Origin: SURF-24 sp964537965
Lineage (GTDB): Bacteria > Bacteroidota > Ignavibacteria > Ignavibacteriales > SURF-24
NCBI GenBank assembly: GCA_964537965.1
Contig: CAZIDB010000272.1
Span: forward strand, 1-5,873
Direction of reading: 5' to 3'
Length of the DNA stretch: 5,873 nucleotides
A model generated the notes under the pieces. The model was not told the DNA's origin. It saw only the letters and a list, made by a program, of their open reading frames with translations, and made no database searches. The stretch's first letter is position 1. Every line of letters begins with the position of its first letter. Below, one piece after another: positions 1 to 5,776 of the stretch. Both the position numbers and the translations under genes were made by a program.

Positions 1-247
1 CGGGAATTTCACCGCGGAGAGCCATCTCTCTTAAAACCAAACGGGAAACACCAAACTTTCTGTAATATGATCTTGCTCTGCCTGTCATTGTACATCTGTT
101 ATGCAGACGGATTGGATTAGCGTTTTTTGGTAAAGCCTGCAAAGCTTCCCATTCGCCTTTTTCCTTTAATTCTTTTCTAAGCTTAGCGTATTTTGCTACC
201 GTTTTTTTTCTTTTTTCTTCTCGGGCTAATAAACACTTTCTTGCCAT
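1..247 (-). CDS. rpsN: 30S ribosomal protein S14, long zinc-free form (3' end cut by window edge)
   Basis: S14 binds 16S rRNA in the 30S head and is needed for late assembly of the subunit. The reading frame starts with ATG at 247 (MARKCLLAREEKRKK) and runs 82 codons plus one base to the window edge, ending ...ALRGEIP. The usual bacterial long form is about 89 residues, so only about seven (typically GVKKASW-like) should be missing. The conserved blocks LPKNANPIRLHNRC (residues 39-52) and TGRARSYYRKFGVSR (55-69) identify the family. Only two cysteines are present (C5, C52) and there is no CxxC...CxxC pair, so this is the type that does not bind zinc. It lies 11 bases after rplE, with AAGGA just before the start as ribosome binding site. 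An A8 run lies at codons 13-16. Identification is very secure. Confidence 0.96.
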   Translation of the reverse strand, partial: MARKCLLAREEKRKKTVAKYAKLRKELKEKGEWEALQALPKNANPIRLHNRCTMTGRARSYYRKFGVSRLVLREMALRGEIP

Positions 248-258
248 AATTTTCCTTG

Positions 259-933
259 TTAAGCTTGTTTAATTTCTTTCTTTCTGAATGGAACACCAAA
301 TGCGGATAATAATTCGTATGCTTCATTATCTGTTTTGGCTGAAGTTACAAAGGTAATATCCATACCTAAAACTTTTGTAATTTTATCTACGTTAATTTCA
401 GGGAAAATAATCTGTTCTTTAATTCCTAATGTATAATTTCCTCTGCCATCAAAAGATTTATCAGGAATTCCTCTGAAGTCTCTAACTCTTGGTAAAGCAA
501 TTGTAATCAATCGATCAAGGAACTCATACATTTTTTCACGGCGTAGTGTAACCATAGCACCAATCTTCATTCCTTCTCTCAGTTTGAAATTGGAGATAGA
601 TTTTCTTGCTGTGCGTACACTTGATTTCTGACCAGTAATAGTTTCAAGGTCTCTTACAGCTTCCTCAAGATTCTTTGCATCTGCAACCGCAGAACCAATT
701 CCCATATTAACAACAATCTTTTCCAGCTTTGGAACCTGCATAATGCTTTTATATGAAAACCTGTTTTTCAAATCCGCAACAATTTCCTTCTTATATTTTT
801 CATATAATCTTGGAGTTACTTTTTCTTCAACAACAGCAGCTTTTTTCTCGGCAGGTTTTTCTGTTTTAGGAGCTTTTTTGCCGGTCTGCTCTTTTGGTTT
901 TACTTCTTCTTTCTTTTGTTTCTTTTCAGCCAT
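259..933 (-). CDS. rplE: 50S ribosomal protein L5 with a lysine-rich N-terminal extension
   Basis: L5 binds 5S rRNA and helps form the central protuberance of the 50S subunit, where it contacts the P-site tRNA and the 30S head. The body from about residue 41 (PRLYEKYKKE) matches bacterial L5 throughout: YKSIMQVPKLEKIVVNMGIG (61-80), TARKSISNFKLREG (108-121), RDFRGIPDKSFDGRGNY (151-167), EQIIFPEI (173-180) and a PFRKK tail (215-219). At 224 residues it is longer than the usual 178-190. The excess is a Lys/Glu/Pro/Ala-rich segment at residues 1-38 with no predicted globular character. The ATG at 933 is supported by GAGGA upstream, and the next in-frame methionine is M65, inside the conserved core. 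The gap to rplX is 23 bases. Family identity is certain; the role of the extension is unknown. Confidence 0.97.
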   Translation of the reverse strand: MAEKKQKKEEVKPKEQTGKKAPKTEKPAEKKAAVVEEKVTPRLYEKYKKEIVADLKNRFSYKSIMQVPKLEKIVVNMGIGSAVADAKNLEEAVRDLETITGQKSSVRTARKSISNFKLREGMKIGAMVTLRREKMYEFLDRLITIALPRVRDFRGIPDKSFDGRGNYTLGIKEQIIFPEINVDKITKVLGMDITFVTSAKTDNEAYELLSAFGVPFRKKEIKQA

Positions 934-956
934 GTTAAAACTTTATCCTCGTAAAA

Positions 957-1286
957 TTATTCTGGTAACATTTCGCCACTAGATTTATAAACTCTTACTC
1001 TTTTCTTCTTACCTGTTTTCTCATCGATAATCATTTGTTTGCCAATACGTGTCGGTTTACTTGTTTTAGGATCTATAATCATCACGTTAGAAACGTGAAT
1101 AGGAGCTTCTTTCTCAACAATTCCACCTTGTGGATTTTTCTGACTTGGTTTAGTGTGTCTTTTTCTTAAGTTAACGCCTTCAATAATAATTCTGTTTTCT
1201 TTTGGGTAAACTTTAAGAACTTTACCGGTTTTACCATTAGAGTTACCGGCTACAACCATTACATTATCATTTTTATGAATCTTCAT
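957..1286 (-). CDS. rplX: 50S ribosomal protein L24
   Basis: L24 binds the 5' region of 23S rRNA early in assembly and sits at the rim of the polypeptide exit tunnel. The 109 residues are close to the family length of about 100-110. The KOW domain is at residues 2-37 (KNDNVMVVAGNSNGKTGKV, then the strand RIIIEGVN). It is followed by the typical LRKRHTKPSQKNPQGGIVEKEAPIHVSNV block (40-68) and a basic C-terminal part, KTGKKKRVRVYKSSGE. The ATG at 1286 follows rplN by 13 bases, with AGGA as a modest ribosome binding site. In E. coli this is the second gene of the spc operon, and the order is the same here. Nothing unusual is seen. Confidence 0.97.
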   Translation of the reverse strand: MKIHKNDNVMVVAGNSNGKTGKVLKVYPKENRIIIEGVNLRKRHTKPSQKNPQGGIVEKEAPIHVSNVMIIDPKTSKPTRIGKQMIIDEKTGKKKRVRVYKSSGEMLPE

Positions 1287-1299
1287 TTTATTCCTGCTC

Positions 1300-1668
1300 T
1301 TATAAAACTTCTGGTGCTAACGAAATTATTTTCATGAATTTTTTATCTCTTAGTTCGCGGGCAACCGGTCCAAATATACGAGTACCGCGTGGTTCATTCT
1401 GAGCATTAATAAGTACGGCAGCGTTTTCATCAAATCTTATGTAAGAACCATCTTTTCTTCTTACTTCTTTTTTAGTTCTAACAATAACAGCCCTGGATAC
1501 TTCACCTTTTTTTACTGTACCACCGGGTATAGCAGTTTTAACGCTAACAACAATAGTATCACCAACGCTAGCATAACGTCTGCTGCTTCCGCCTAGAACT
1601 CTAATGCATTTAACTTTCTTGGCTCCTGAATTATCTGCCACTATTAAACTGGTTTCTTCTTGTATCAT
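1300..1668 (-). CDS. rplN: 50S ribosomal protein L14
   Basis: L14 binds 23S rRNA on the subunit interface and contributes to a bridge with 16S rRNA helix 14. At 122 residues it has exactly the usual bacterial length. Recognisable blocks are VADNSGAKKVKCIRVLGG (10-27), GDTIVVSVKTAIPGG (36-50), KKGEVSRAVIVRTKKE (53-68), the family signature region RKDGSYIRFDENAAVLIN (71-88) and GTRIFGPVARELR (95-107). The start MIQEET resembles the Bacteroidota/Chlorobi form as I recall it. The ATG at 1668 has a strong AAGGAG ribosome binding site eight bases upstream. The gene follows rpsQ after 25 bases, which is the position of the S10/spc operon boundary in E. coli. Confidence 0.98.
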   Translation of the reverse strand: MIQEETSLIVADNSGAKKVKCIRVLGGSSRRYASVGDTIVVSVKTAIPGGTVKKGEVSRAVIVRTKKEVRRKDGSYIRFDENAAVLINAQNEPRGTRIFGPVARELRDKKFMKIISLAPEVL

Positions 1669-1693
1669 GTAGGTATCTCCTTCAGTGCTTCAA

Positions 1694-1951
1694 TTACTTA
1701 GCTTTTTCAATTATTTCAACTAAGCGCCATTTTTTAAGTTTACTAAGCGGTCTGGTTTCCATAATCTTAACTCTGTCACCTACATTGCATTCATTCTTTT
1801 CATCGTGAGCCATAAGTTTAGTAGTTTTCTTAAAATATTTTTTATACAACGGATGAGCAACTTTACGTTCAATAGCAACTACAATGCTTTTATCCATCTT
1901 ATTGCTTACGACATTACCGATTCTTGTTTTTCTTAAACCGCGTTTTTCCAT
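1694..1951 (-). CDS. rpsQ: 30S ribosomal protein S17
   Basis: S17 is a primary 16S rRNA-binding protein of the 30S body with an OB fold. Its 85 residues fit the family length of 80-90. The OB-fold strands are visible in RIGNVVSNKMDKSIVVAIERKV (10-31). The loop HPLYKKYFKKTTKLMAHDE (33-51) and the signature CNVGDRVKIMETRPLSK-KWRLVEII (55-81) follow. The ATG at 1951 has AGGAG roughly 11 bases upstream, and rpmC ends 18 bases before it. In E. coli this is the last gene of the S10 operon. Here the reading continues almost at once into rplN. Confidence 0.97.
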   Translation of the reverse strand: MEKRGLRKTRIGNVVSNKMDKSIVVAIERKVAHPLYKKYFKKTTKLMAHDEKNECNVGDRVKIMETRPLSKLKKWRLVEIIEKAK

Positions 1952-1969
1952 TTAATGCAATAACTCCTA

Positions 1970-2182
1970 TTAATCTTTCTTTACTTTGTTTTCTGCTGAT
2001 TCGCGTTCATTAAGAATTGTTCTCATCTTAGAGATATCTCTGCGGATCAGTTTTAACTTTGCAGTGTTAGTCAACTGCTTCAAAGCATGAGAAAATCTTA
2101 GGTCGAGAAGATTTTTTTCTTCATCCTTTATTCGTTGAATGATCTCCTCATTTTTCATTTGTCTGATTTCGTAAATTTTCAT
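1970..2182 (-). CDS. rpmC: 50S ribosomal protein L29
   Basis: L29 is a small helical protein at the exit of the nascent-chain tunnel next to L23, near the docking area for targeting factors. The 70 residues are normal (60-75). The sequence is two long charged helices: KIYEIRQMKNEEIIQRIKDEEKNLLDLRFSHA (2-33), then the conserved turn and second helix QLTNTAKLKLIRRDISKMRTIL (36-57), ending in a lysine-rich tail. The ATG at 2182 is 14 bases after the rplP stop, with only a weak AAGG as ribosome binding site. Translational coupling to rplP is therefore plausible but not shown. Confidence 0.96.
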   Translation of the reverse strand: MKIYEIRQMKNEEIIQRIKDEEKNLLDLRFSHALKQLTNTAKLKLIRRDISKMRTILNERESAENKVKKD

Positions 2183-2196
2183 TTAGCACGCCTTGC

Positions 2197-2616
2197 CTAT
2201 TGTTCAAAATCTGGTCTAACTACAATTTTTGTTTTTATTGGAAGTTTATGAGATGCAACCGTTAAAGCTTCATGAGCTAAATCTTTGGTTACACCGCCAA
2301 CTTCAAACATTATTCTTCCCGGTTTAACAACGGCTACCCAAAATTCAGGTGCACCTTTACCTTTACCCATTCTTGTTTCAAGAGGTTTTTTAGTAACCGG
2401 TTTATCAGGAAAGATACGGATCCAAACTCTGCCGTCTCTTTTCATTTTACGTGAAATGGCAACTCTGCATGCTTCAATCTGTCTTGATGTAATCCAGGCC
2501 GGTTCAGTTGCTTTAAGTCCGAAATCTCCAAACGAAATAGTACTGCCGCGGTATGCTTTGCCTGCTCTTCTTCCACGATGCGCTTTTCTATATTTTACTC
2601 TTTTTGGCATTAACAT
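2197..2616 (-). CDS. rplP: 50S ribosomal protein L16
   Basis: L16 contacts 23S rRNA near the A site and the peptidyl-transferase centre and is a late-assembly protein. Its 139 residues match the family (136-144). Signatures are MPKRVKYRKAHRGR (3-16), SFGDFGLKA (28-36), the strongly conserved RVWIRIFPDKPVTKKP (63-78) and TRMGKGKGAPEFWVAVVKPG (81-100). R82 corresponds to the arginine of E. coli L16 that is hydroxylated by YcfD; whether that happens here cannot be told. Two ATGs occur close together (2616 and 2610). The first is preferred because AGGAG lies about nine bases before it and it gives the usual ML-PKR start. The stop is TAG, one of only two in the window. Confidence 0.97.
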   Translation of the reverse strand: MLMPKRVKYRKAHRGRRAGKAYRGSTISFGDFGLKATEPAWITSRQIEACRVAISRKMKRDGRVWIRIFPDKPVTKKPLETRMGKGKGAPEFWVAVVKPGRIMFEVGGVTKDLAHEALTVASHKLPIKTKIVVRPDFEQ

Positions 2617-2635
2617 AAGAAAATACTCCTGTCAG

Positions 2636-3277
2636 TTACTCTGATGATCTTTTGCCGAGTATTTCACCACGACAAATCCACACTTTAATACCGATAGCAC
2701 CATAAATAGTTTGCCCGGTAGCTGTTGAATAATCTATATCTGCTCTAATTGTATGAAGAGGAATTCTGCCGTCTTTGTATTGTTCGGTTCTTGCCATTTC
2801 GGCTCCGCCCAAACGTCCGGCGCACATTACTCTTATACCCTCAGCGCCCATTCTCATTGCCGATGTAATTGCACTTTTCATTGCTCTTCTGAAAGAAATT
2901 CTGCCTTCAATCTGTGAAGCAATATTTTCTGCAACCAAATAAGCATCAAGTTCTGGTCTTTTAATTTCTGTTATTTGAATTTTTACTTCTTTATCACTTA
3001 TCTTTTTGAGTTCTTGTTCTAACTGAGCAATTTCTTTTCCACTTTTACCAATAACTACACCAGGGCGTGAAGTATGAATTGTTAAAATTACATTTTTAGA
3101 AGTACGGTCAATTGCAATTTTAGAGATACCAGCTTTTTTTAATCTTTGTCTAACGTACTGTCTTAGTTTTTTATCTTCAACTAGTTTACTGGAATAACTT
3201 TTACTTTCATACCAGTTAGAATCCCATCCTCTTATTATTCCTAATCTAAATCCAACAGGATTAGTTTTCTGTCCCAA
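2636..3277 (-). CDS. rpsC: 30S ribosomal protein S3, TTG start
   Basis: S3 lies in the 30S head at the mRNA entry channel and, with S4 and S5, helps unwind incoming mRNA. The 213 residues fit bacterial S3 (about 205-240). The type II KH domain carries its GxxG loop as GKSG (77-80, in RPGVVIGKSGKEI). The C-terminal domain has SFRRAMKSAI (128-137), which holds the basic residues tied to helicase activity in E. coli. GRLGGAEMARTE (154-165) and RIPLHTIRADIDY (171-183) follow. The start codon is TTG (complement of caa at 3275-3277). This is firm: the universal GQKTNPVGFRLG begins directly after it, the rplV stop lies in frame only six codons upstream, and the next in-frame ATG is codon 133. AGGAGG precedes the TTG by four bases. 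Confidence 0.97.
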   Translation of the reverse strand: MGQKTNPVGFRLGIIRGWDSNWYESKSYSSKLVEDKKLRQYVRQRLKKAGISKIAIDRTSKNVILTIHTSRPGVVIGKSGKEIAQLEQELKKISDKEVKIQITEIKRPELDAYLVAENIASQIEGRISFRRAMKSAITSAMRMGAEGIRVMCAGRLGGAEMARTEQYKDGRIPLHTIRADIDYSTATGQTIYGAIGIKVWICRGEILGKRSSE

Positions 3278-3281
3278 AAAG

Positions 3282-3287
3282 CCTCCT
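3282..3287 (-). promoter_or_regulatory. Strong ribosome binding site for the TTG start of rpsC
   Basis: On the minus strand this site reads AGGAGG, a full-strength Shine-Dalgarno match, and is followed by CTTT and the TTG start. The four-base spacing is a little shorter than usual. A strong site in front of a weak start codon is what one would expect if the initiation rate is tuned to match the neighbouring genes; that is inference. Confidence 0.8.
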
Positions 3288-3292
3288 AATGT

Positions 3293-3637
3293 TTACTCTT
3301 TTGTTGCAACAATAATTGTTAAGTGATTAGATCTTTTTTTAACTCTGTAAGCTCTGCCCATAGGAGCAGGTAAAATTCTTTTCATTGTTGGTCCCTGGTT
3401 AACAAATGCTTCTTTAACAAAAAGATGAGAAGCTTCAATTCTGTTTGCTTCTTCATTGTTAAGCATATTAGCAATTGCCGACCTTAAAACTTTCATAGCA
3501 TCTTTAGAAGCATGCTTTGGCTGGAAGTGTAAAATTTCCATTGCCTGATCTGCAGATTTTCCTCTGATAAGATCAATAACCAATCGCATCTTTCTAGGAG
3601 ACGAACCAATATATCTATGAGTTGCTTTTGCTTCCAT
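3293..3637 (-). CDS. rplV: 50S ribosomal protein L22
   Basis: L22 spans the 50S subunit from the surface to the exit-tunnel constriction. The 114 residues are typical (110-120). The globular part shows ATHRYIGSSPRKMRLVIDLI (5-24), AMEILHFQPKHASKDAMKVL (32-51) and NEEANRIEASHLFVKEAFVN (61-80). The tunnel-lining hairpin is GPTMKRILPAPMGRAYRV (82-99). The MKR triplet (85-87), whose deletion gives macrolide resistance in E. coli, is intact, so no such change is present. The start MEAKATHRY is at ATG 3637, with GAGG about ten bases upstream; the gap from rpsS is 24 bases. The TAA stop is in frame with rpsC, 15 bases before its TTG. Confidence 0.97.
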   Translation of the reverse strand: MEAKATHRYIGSSPRKMRLVIDLIRGKSADQAMEILHFQPKHASKDAMKVLRSAIANMLNNEEANRIEASHLFVKEAFVNQGPTMKRILPAPMGRAYRVKKRSNHLTIIVATKE

Positions 3638-3661
3638 TGTAACGTAACCTCGGCTTTAACT

Positions 3662-3949
3662 TTATTTAACTTTAGATGCTTTTTCTGCTTTAGTTCCCGG
3701 GTGACCGCGGAAAATTCTTGTTGGAGCAAATTCACCAAGTTTGTGTCCAACCATATTTTCCGAGATATAAACAGGAATCATTTTATTACCATTGTGAACA
3801 GCAATGGTATGTCCGACAAATTCAGGAAAGATTGTACTGGATCTTGACCATGTTTTCACAATTTTCTTTTGATTCGTCTGATTCATCTGACGAATTTTTG
3901 CTAATAATTTAGTACTTATAAAAGGACCTTTTTTTACAGATCTTGGCAT
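3662..3949 (-). CDS. rpsS: 30S ribosomal protein S19
   Basis: S19 forms a complex with S13 in the 30S head and binds 16S rRNA near the A- and P-site tRNAs and the bridge to L5. The 95 residues are within the usual range (about 90-95). The protein begins MPRSVKKGPFI, and the signature segments TWSRSSTIFPEFVGHTIAVH (33-52), VYISENMVGHKLGEFAPTR (60-78) and FRGHPG (80-85) are complete. A lysine-rich tail (TKAEKASKVK) ends the protein. The ATG at 3949 follows the rplB stop by 16 bases, with a GAGAG-type ribosome binding site. No anomaly is seen. Confidence 0.98.
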   Translation of the reverse strand: MPRSVKKGPFISTKLLAKIRQMNQTNQKKIVKTWSRSSTIFPEFVGHTIAVHNGNKMIPVYISENMVGHKLGEFAPTRIFRGHPGTKAEKASKVK

Positions 3950-3965
3950 CGATTACTCTCTTATA

Positions 3966-4790
3966 CTACTTTCTACGTTTAATAATGTATTTATTCGATG
4001 GATTCTTTTTCTTCCTTGTTTTATAACCTTTAGCAGGTGTACCCCAAGGAGATACCGGATGACCGCCACCAGATGTTTTGCCTTCGCCACCACCCATAGG
4101 ATGATCAACAGGATTCATTGCTACACCTCTAACATGAGGACGAATACCTCTCCATCTGCTTCTACCGGCTTTACCATAATTAATATTTTCATGTTCGGAA
4201 TTTCCAACCTGACCATAAGTAGCAAGACATTCAACACTAATCATTCTAACTTCACCACTCGGCATTTTAAGCTGCGCATATTTTCCTTCTCTTGCCATCA
4301 ACTGAAGTGATGAACCGGCGCTTCTACCTAACTGTCCACCTTTGCCCGGTTTTAATTCAACATTGTGAACGAAACTACCAAGAGGCATTTCCTTAAGTTT
4401 AAGAGCGTTACCAACTTTAATTTCAACTCCGCTGCCAGACATAACTGTTTCGCCAACTTTCAAACCATCGGGAGCAAGAATATATCTTTTTTCACCATCA
4501 GCATAATGTAATAATGCAATTCTTGATGTTCTGTTTGGGTCATACTCTAATGAAAACACCTTAGCCGGAATTCCATGTTTATCGCGTTTGAAATCGATAA
4601 TTCTAAGTCTGCGTTTATGTCCGCCGCCTCTATGTCTTGAGGTTACTCTTCCTTTACTATTTCTGCCACCAGATTTTCTTAAGGCAACCGTAAGAGATTT
4701 TTCCGGGTCCTTTTTAGTAATTCCTTCAAATGAAGGATAAGACATAAATCTTGTTCCTGGTGTATTCGGTTTTAATTTTCTTATAGCCAT
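3966..4790 (-). CDS. rplB: 50S ribosomal protein L2
   Basis: L2 is a primary 23S rRNA-binding protein required for subunit association and close to the peptidyl-transferase centre. The 274 residues match the family (273-280). The start is MAIRKLKPNTPGTRFMS. The OB-like domain includes SRHRGGGHKRRLRIIDFKR (51-69) and VFSLEYDPNRTSRIALLHY (78-96). The SH3-like domain has NVELKPGKGGQLGRSAG (143-159). The C-terminal signature is RPHVRGVAMNPVDHPMGGGE (217-236). H230, equivalent to E. coli His229 (mature numbering), is kept, while the second histidine of the E. coli HPH motif is methionine (M232). As I recall, Bacteroidota L2 has the same change. The ATG at 4790 follows rplW by 26 bases, the longest gap here, with GGAG upstream. 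The stop is TAG. Confidence 0.98.
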   Translation of the reverse strand: MAIRKLKPNTPGTRFMSYPSFEGITKKDPEKSLTVALRKSGGRNSKGRVTSRHRGGGHKRRLRIIDFKRDKHGIPAKVFSLEYDPNRTSRIALLHYADGEKRYILAPDGLKVGETVMSGSGVEIKVGNALKLKEMPLGSFVHNVELKPGKGGQLGRSAGSSLQLMAREGKYAQLKMPSGEVRMISVECLATYGQVGNSEHENINYGKAGRSRWRGIRPHVRGVAMNPVDHPMGGGEGKTSGGGHPVSPWGTPAKGYKTRKKKNPSNKYIIKRRK

Positions 4791-4816
4791 TAAAATCTAC
4801 TCCAATTCCCGAAGGA

Positions 4817-5113
4817 TTACTGAACTTGTTCAAAGAGGTCAATCTTCTGACCTTTTTCCAAAGTTACAATTGCTTTCTTAAATCTTGCTGTCTTACCGGT
4901 AAAGCGTCCGCTCTTTCTGAACTGAGTTTTAGTTTTACCATCGTACTTAATTGTATTTACATCAACAACCTTCACGCTAAATTTTTCTTCAACTGCTTTA
5001 GCAATCTGAATTTTATTTGAGTTGTAATCTACAATGAAACCATATTTACCACTGGTTTCGCTTAATGCATTCATCTTTTCTGTGATGAGAGGTTTTAGTA
5101 ATACCTGTCGCAT
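4817..5113 (-). CDS. rplW: 50S ribosomal protein L23
   Basis: L23 sits at the tunnel exit and is the docking site for trigger factor and the signal recognition particle. The 98 residues are normal (93-100). LLKPLITEKMNAL (5-17) contains E12, which aligns with E. coli Glu18, the trigger-factor contact. The alpha/beta core KYGFIVDYNSNKIQIAKAVE (23-42) follows, then VVDVNTIKYDGKTKTQFRKS (49-68) and KKAIVTLEKGQKIDLFE (79-95). The VVDVNTIKYDGK block resembles Bacteroidota/Ignavibacteria proteins as I recall them. The ATG shares one base with the TAA of rplD (TAATG), and a near-perfect ribosome binding site lies inside the rplD end, so translation of the two genes is probably coupled. Confidence 0.97.
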   Translation of the reverse strand: MRQVLLKPLITEKMNALSETSGKYGFIVDYNSNKIQIAKAVEEKFSVKVVDVNTIKYDGKTKTQFRKSGRFTGKTARFKKAIVTLEKGQKIDLFEQVQ

Positions 5114-5763
5114 TATTCAACCTCCTTTACTAAATTACTTTTAAATGTGTTCTCTAAAGCAGGAACAGCACTTTTTAGAATTACTAGCATCTGGTTATTT
5201 AGTATATCGTATGTAGCAGCATTATTAGCTTCAAGAATCTTTACCTTCGGAATATTTCTTCCTGACTTTACGACATTTTCAAGTTTACCATTAGTAAGTA
5301 AAAGAATTTTCTTTTCTTCTAATTTTAATGCGCTCATAATTTTGGAGAACTCTTTTGTTTTTGGCGCATCAAAATTAAAATCTTCAACCACCATCAACTG
5401 CTCATCTTTAACTTTATAAGAGAGAGCTGATTTTCTTGCAAGCCTTTTAACTTTTTTATTTATATCCTGGCGATAATCTCTTGGTTTAGGGCCGAATATT
5501 GTACCGCCGCCAACCCAAAGAGGTGATCTTGTCGTACCGGCTCTTGCGCCGCCTCTTCCTTTTTGACGCCAGGGTTTTTTGCCACCACCGCTTACTTCAC
5601 TTCTTTCTTTAGCTTTATGTGTGCCCTGTCGTTTATTTGCTAAAAATGCTTTTACATCCAAATAAATGACGTGATCATTCGGTTCAACCATAAAGATTTC
5701 ATCATTAAGCTCTATAGTTTCGCTGCTTTTAGTACCATCTATGTTATATACGTCTACTGTCAT
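5113..5763 (-). CDS. rplD: 50S ribosomal protein L4
   Basis: L4 binds 23S rRNA domain I and sends a long loop into the exit-tunnel constriction. In E. coli it also represses its own S10 operon. The 216 residues are within the family range (200-220). The order is an N-terminal strand region (MTVDVYNIDGTKSSETIELN), the loop RQGTHKAKERSEVSGGGKKP (45-64) with WRQKGRGGARAG (65-76), TIFGPKPRDY (88-97), then a helix-rich C-terminal fold with KVKRLARKSALSYK (104-117). K68 aligns with E. coli Lys63, a known macrolide-resistance position, and is unchanged. The ATG at 5763 lies 13 bases after rplC with no clear ribosome binding site, the only such gene here, so it may rely on ribosomes finishing rplC. 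The S10 leader where L4 might act is outside the window. Confidence 0.97.
   Translation of the reverse strand: MTVDVYNIDGTKSSETIELNDEIFMVEPNDHVIYLDVKAFLANKRQGTHKAKERSEVSGGGKKPWRQKGRGGARAGTTRSPLWVGGGTIFGPKPRDYRQDINKKVKRLARKSALSYKVKDEQLMVVEDFNFDAPKTKEFSKIMSALKLEEKKILLLTNGKLENVVKSGRNIPKVKILEANNAATYDILNNQMLVILKSAVPALENTFKSNLVKEVE
5121..5128 (-). promoter_or_regulatory. Shine-Dalgarno site for rplW inside the rplD 3' end
   Basis: The minus strand reads AAAGGAGG here, seven bases before the rplW ATG. It is the best ribosome binding site in the window. It also encodes the last residues of L4 (the Lys-Glu-Val of KEVE), so the end of L4 and the initiation signal of L23 share bases. Confidence 0.85.
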
Positions 5764-5776
5764 TTTTAAACCAAGC

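Noticed and set aside
199..217. A8 and A6 runs in rpsN with an in-frame A_AAA_AAA slippery heptamer, suggesting programmed frameshifting
   Set aside because: A -1 shift reaches TAA after six codons and a +1 shift reaches TAG after one, so only dead-end fragments would result. I saw no downstream stimulatory structure. Lysine codons in an AT-rich genome explain the runs.
934..956. Possible S8-type regulatory RNA site ahead of rplE, as in the E. coli spc operon
   Set aside because: The 23-base gap shows only a GAGGA ribosome binding site and no convincing helix resembling the S8-binding element.
743..982. Plus-strand open frame of 79 codons opposite rplE
   Set aside because: It is the antisense of the lysine-rich L5 extension, and its Phe/Ser-rich product is what AAA/GAA codons give when read backwards. 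It has no family resemblance. The same reasoning applies to the plus-strand frames at 2285-2644, 3617-3847, 3718-3912, 4059-4310, 4826-5020 and 5147-5419.
3282..3660. Macrolide-resistance changes in L22 (and L4 at 5560-5570)
   Set aside because: The L22 MKR triplet (85-87) and L4 K68 are both present as in sensitive proteins. Differences nearby look like ordinary lineage variation.
3493..3750. Minus-strand open frame of 85 codons spanning the rpsS-rplV junction
   Set aside because: It overlaps two certain ribosomal protein genes in another frame and resembles no known protein.
5764..5776. Missing Shine-Dalgarno sequence before rplD as a sign of a wrong start
   Set aside because: The ATG at 5763 gives a normal L4 N-terminus and family length, and the gene lies 13 bases after rplC, where coupling could supply ribosomes.
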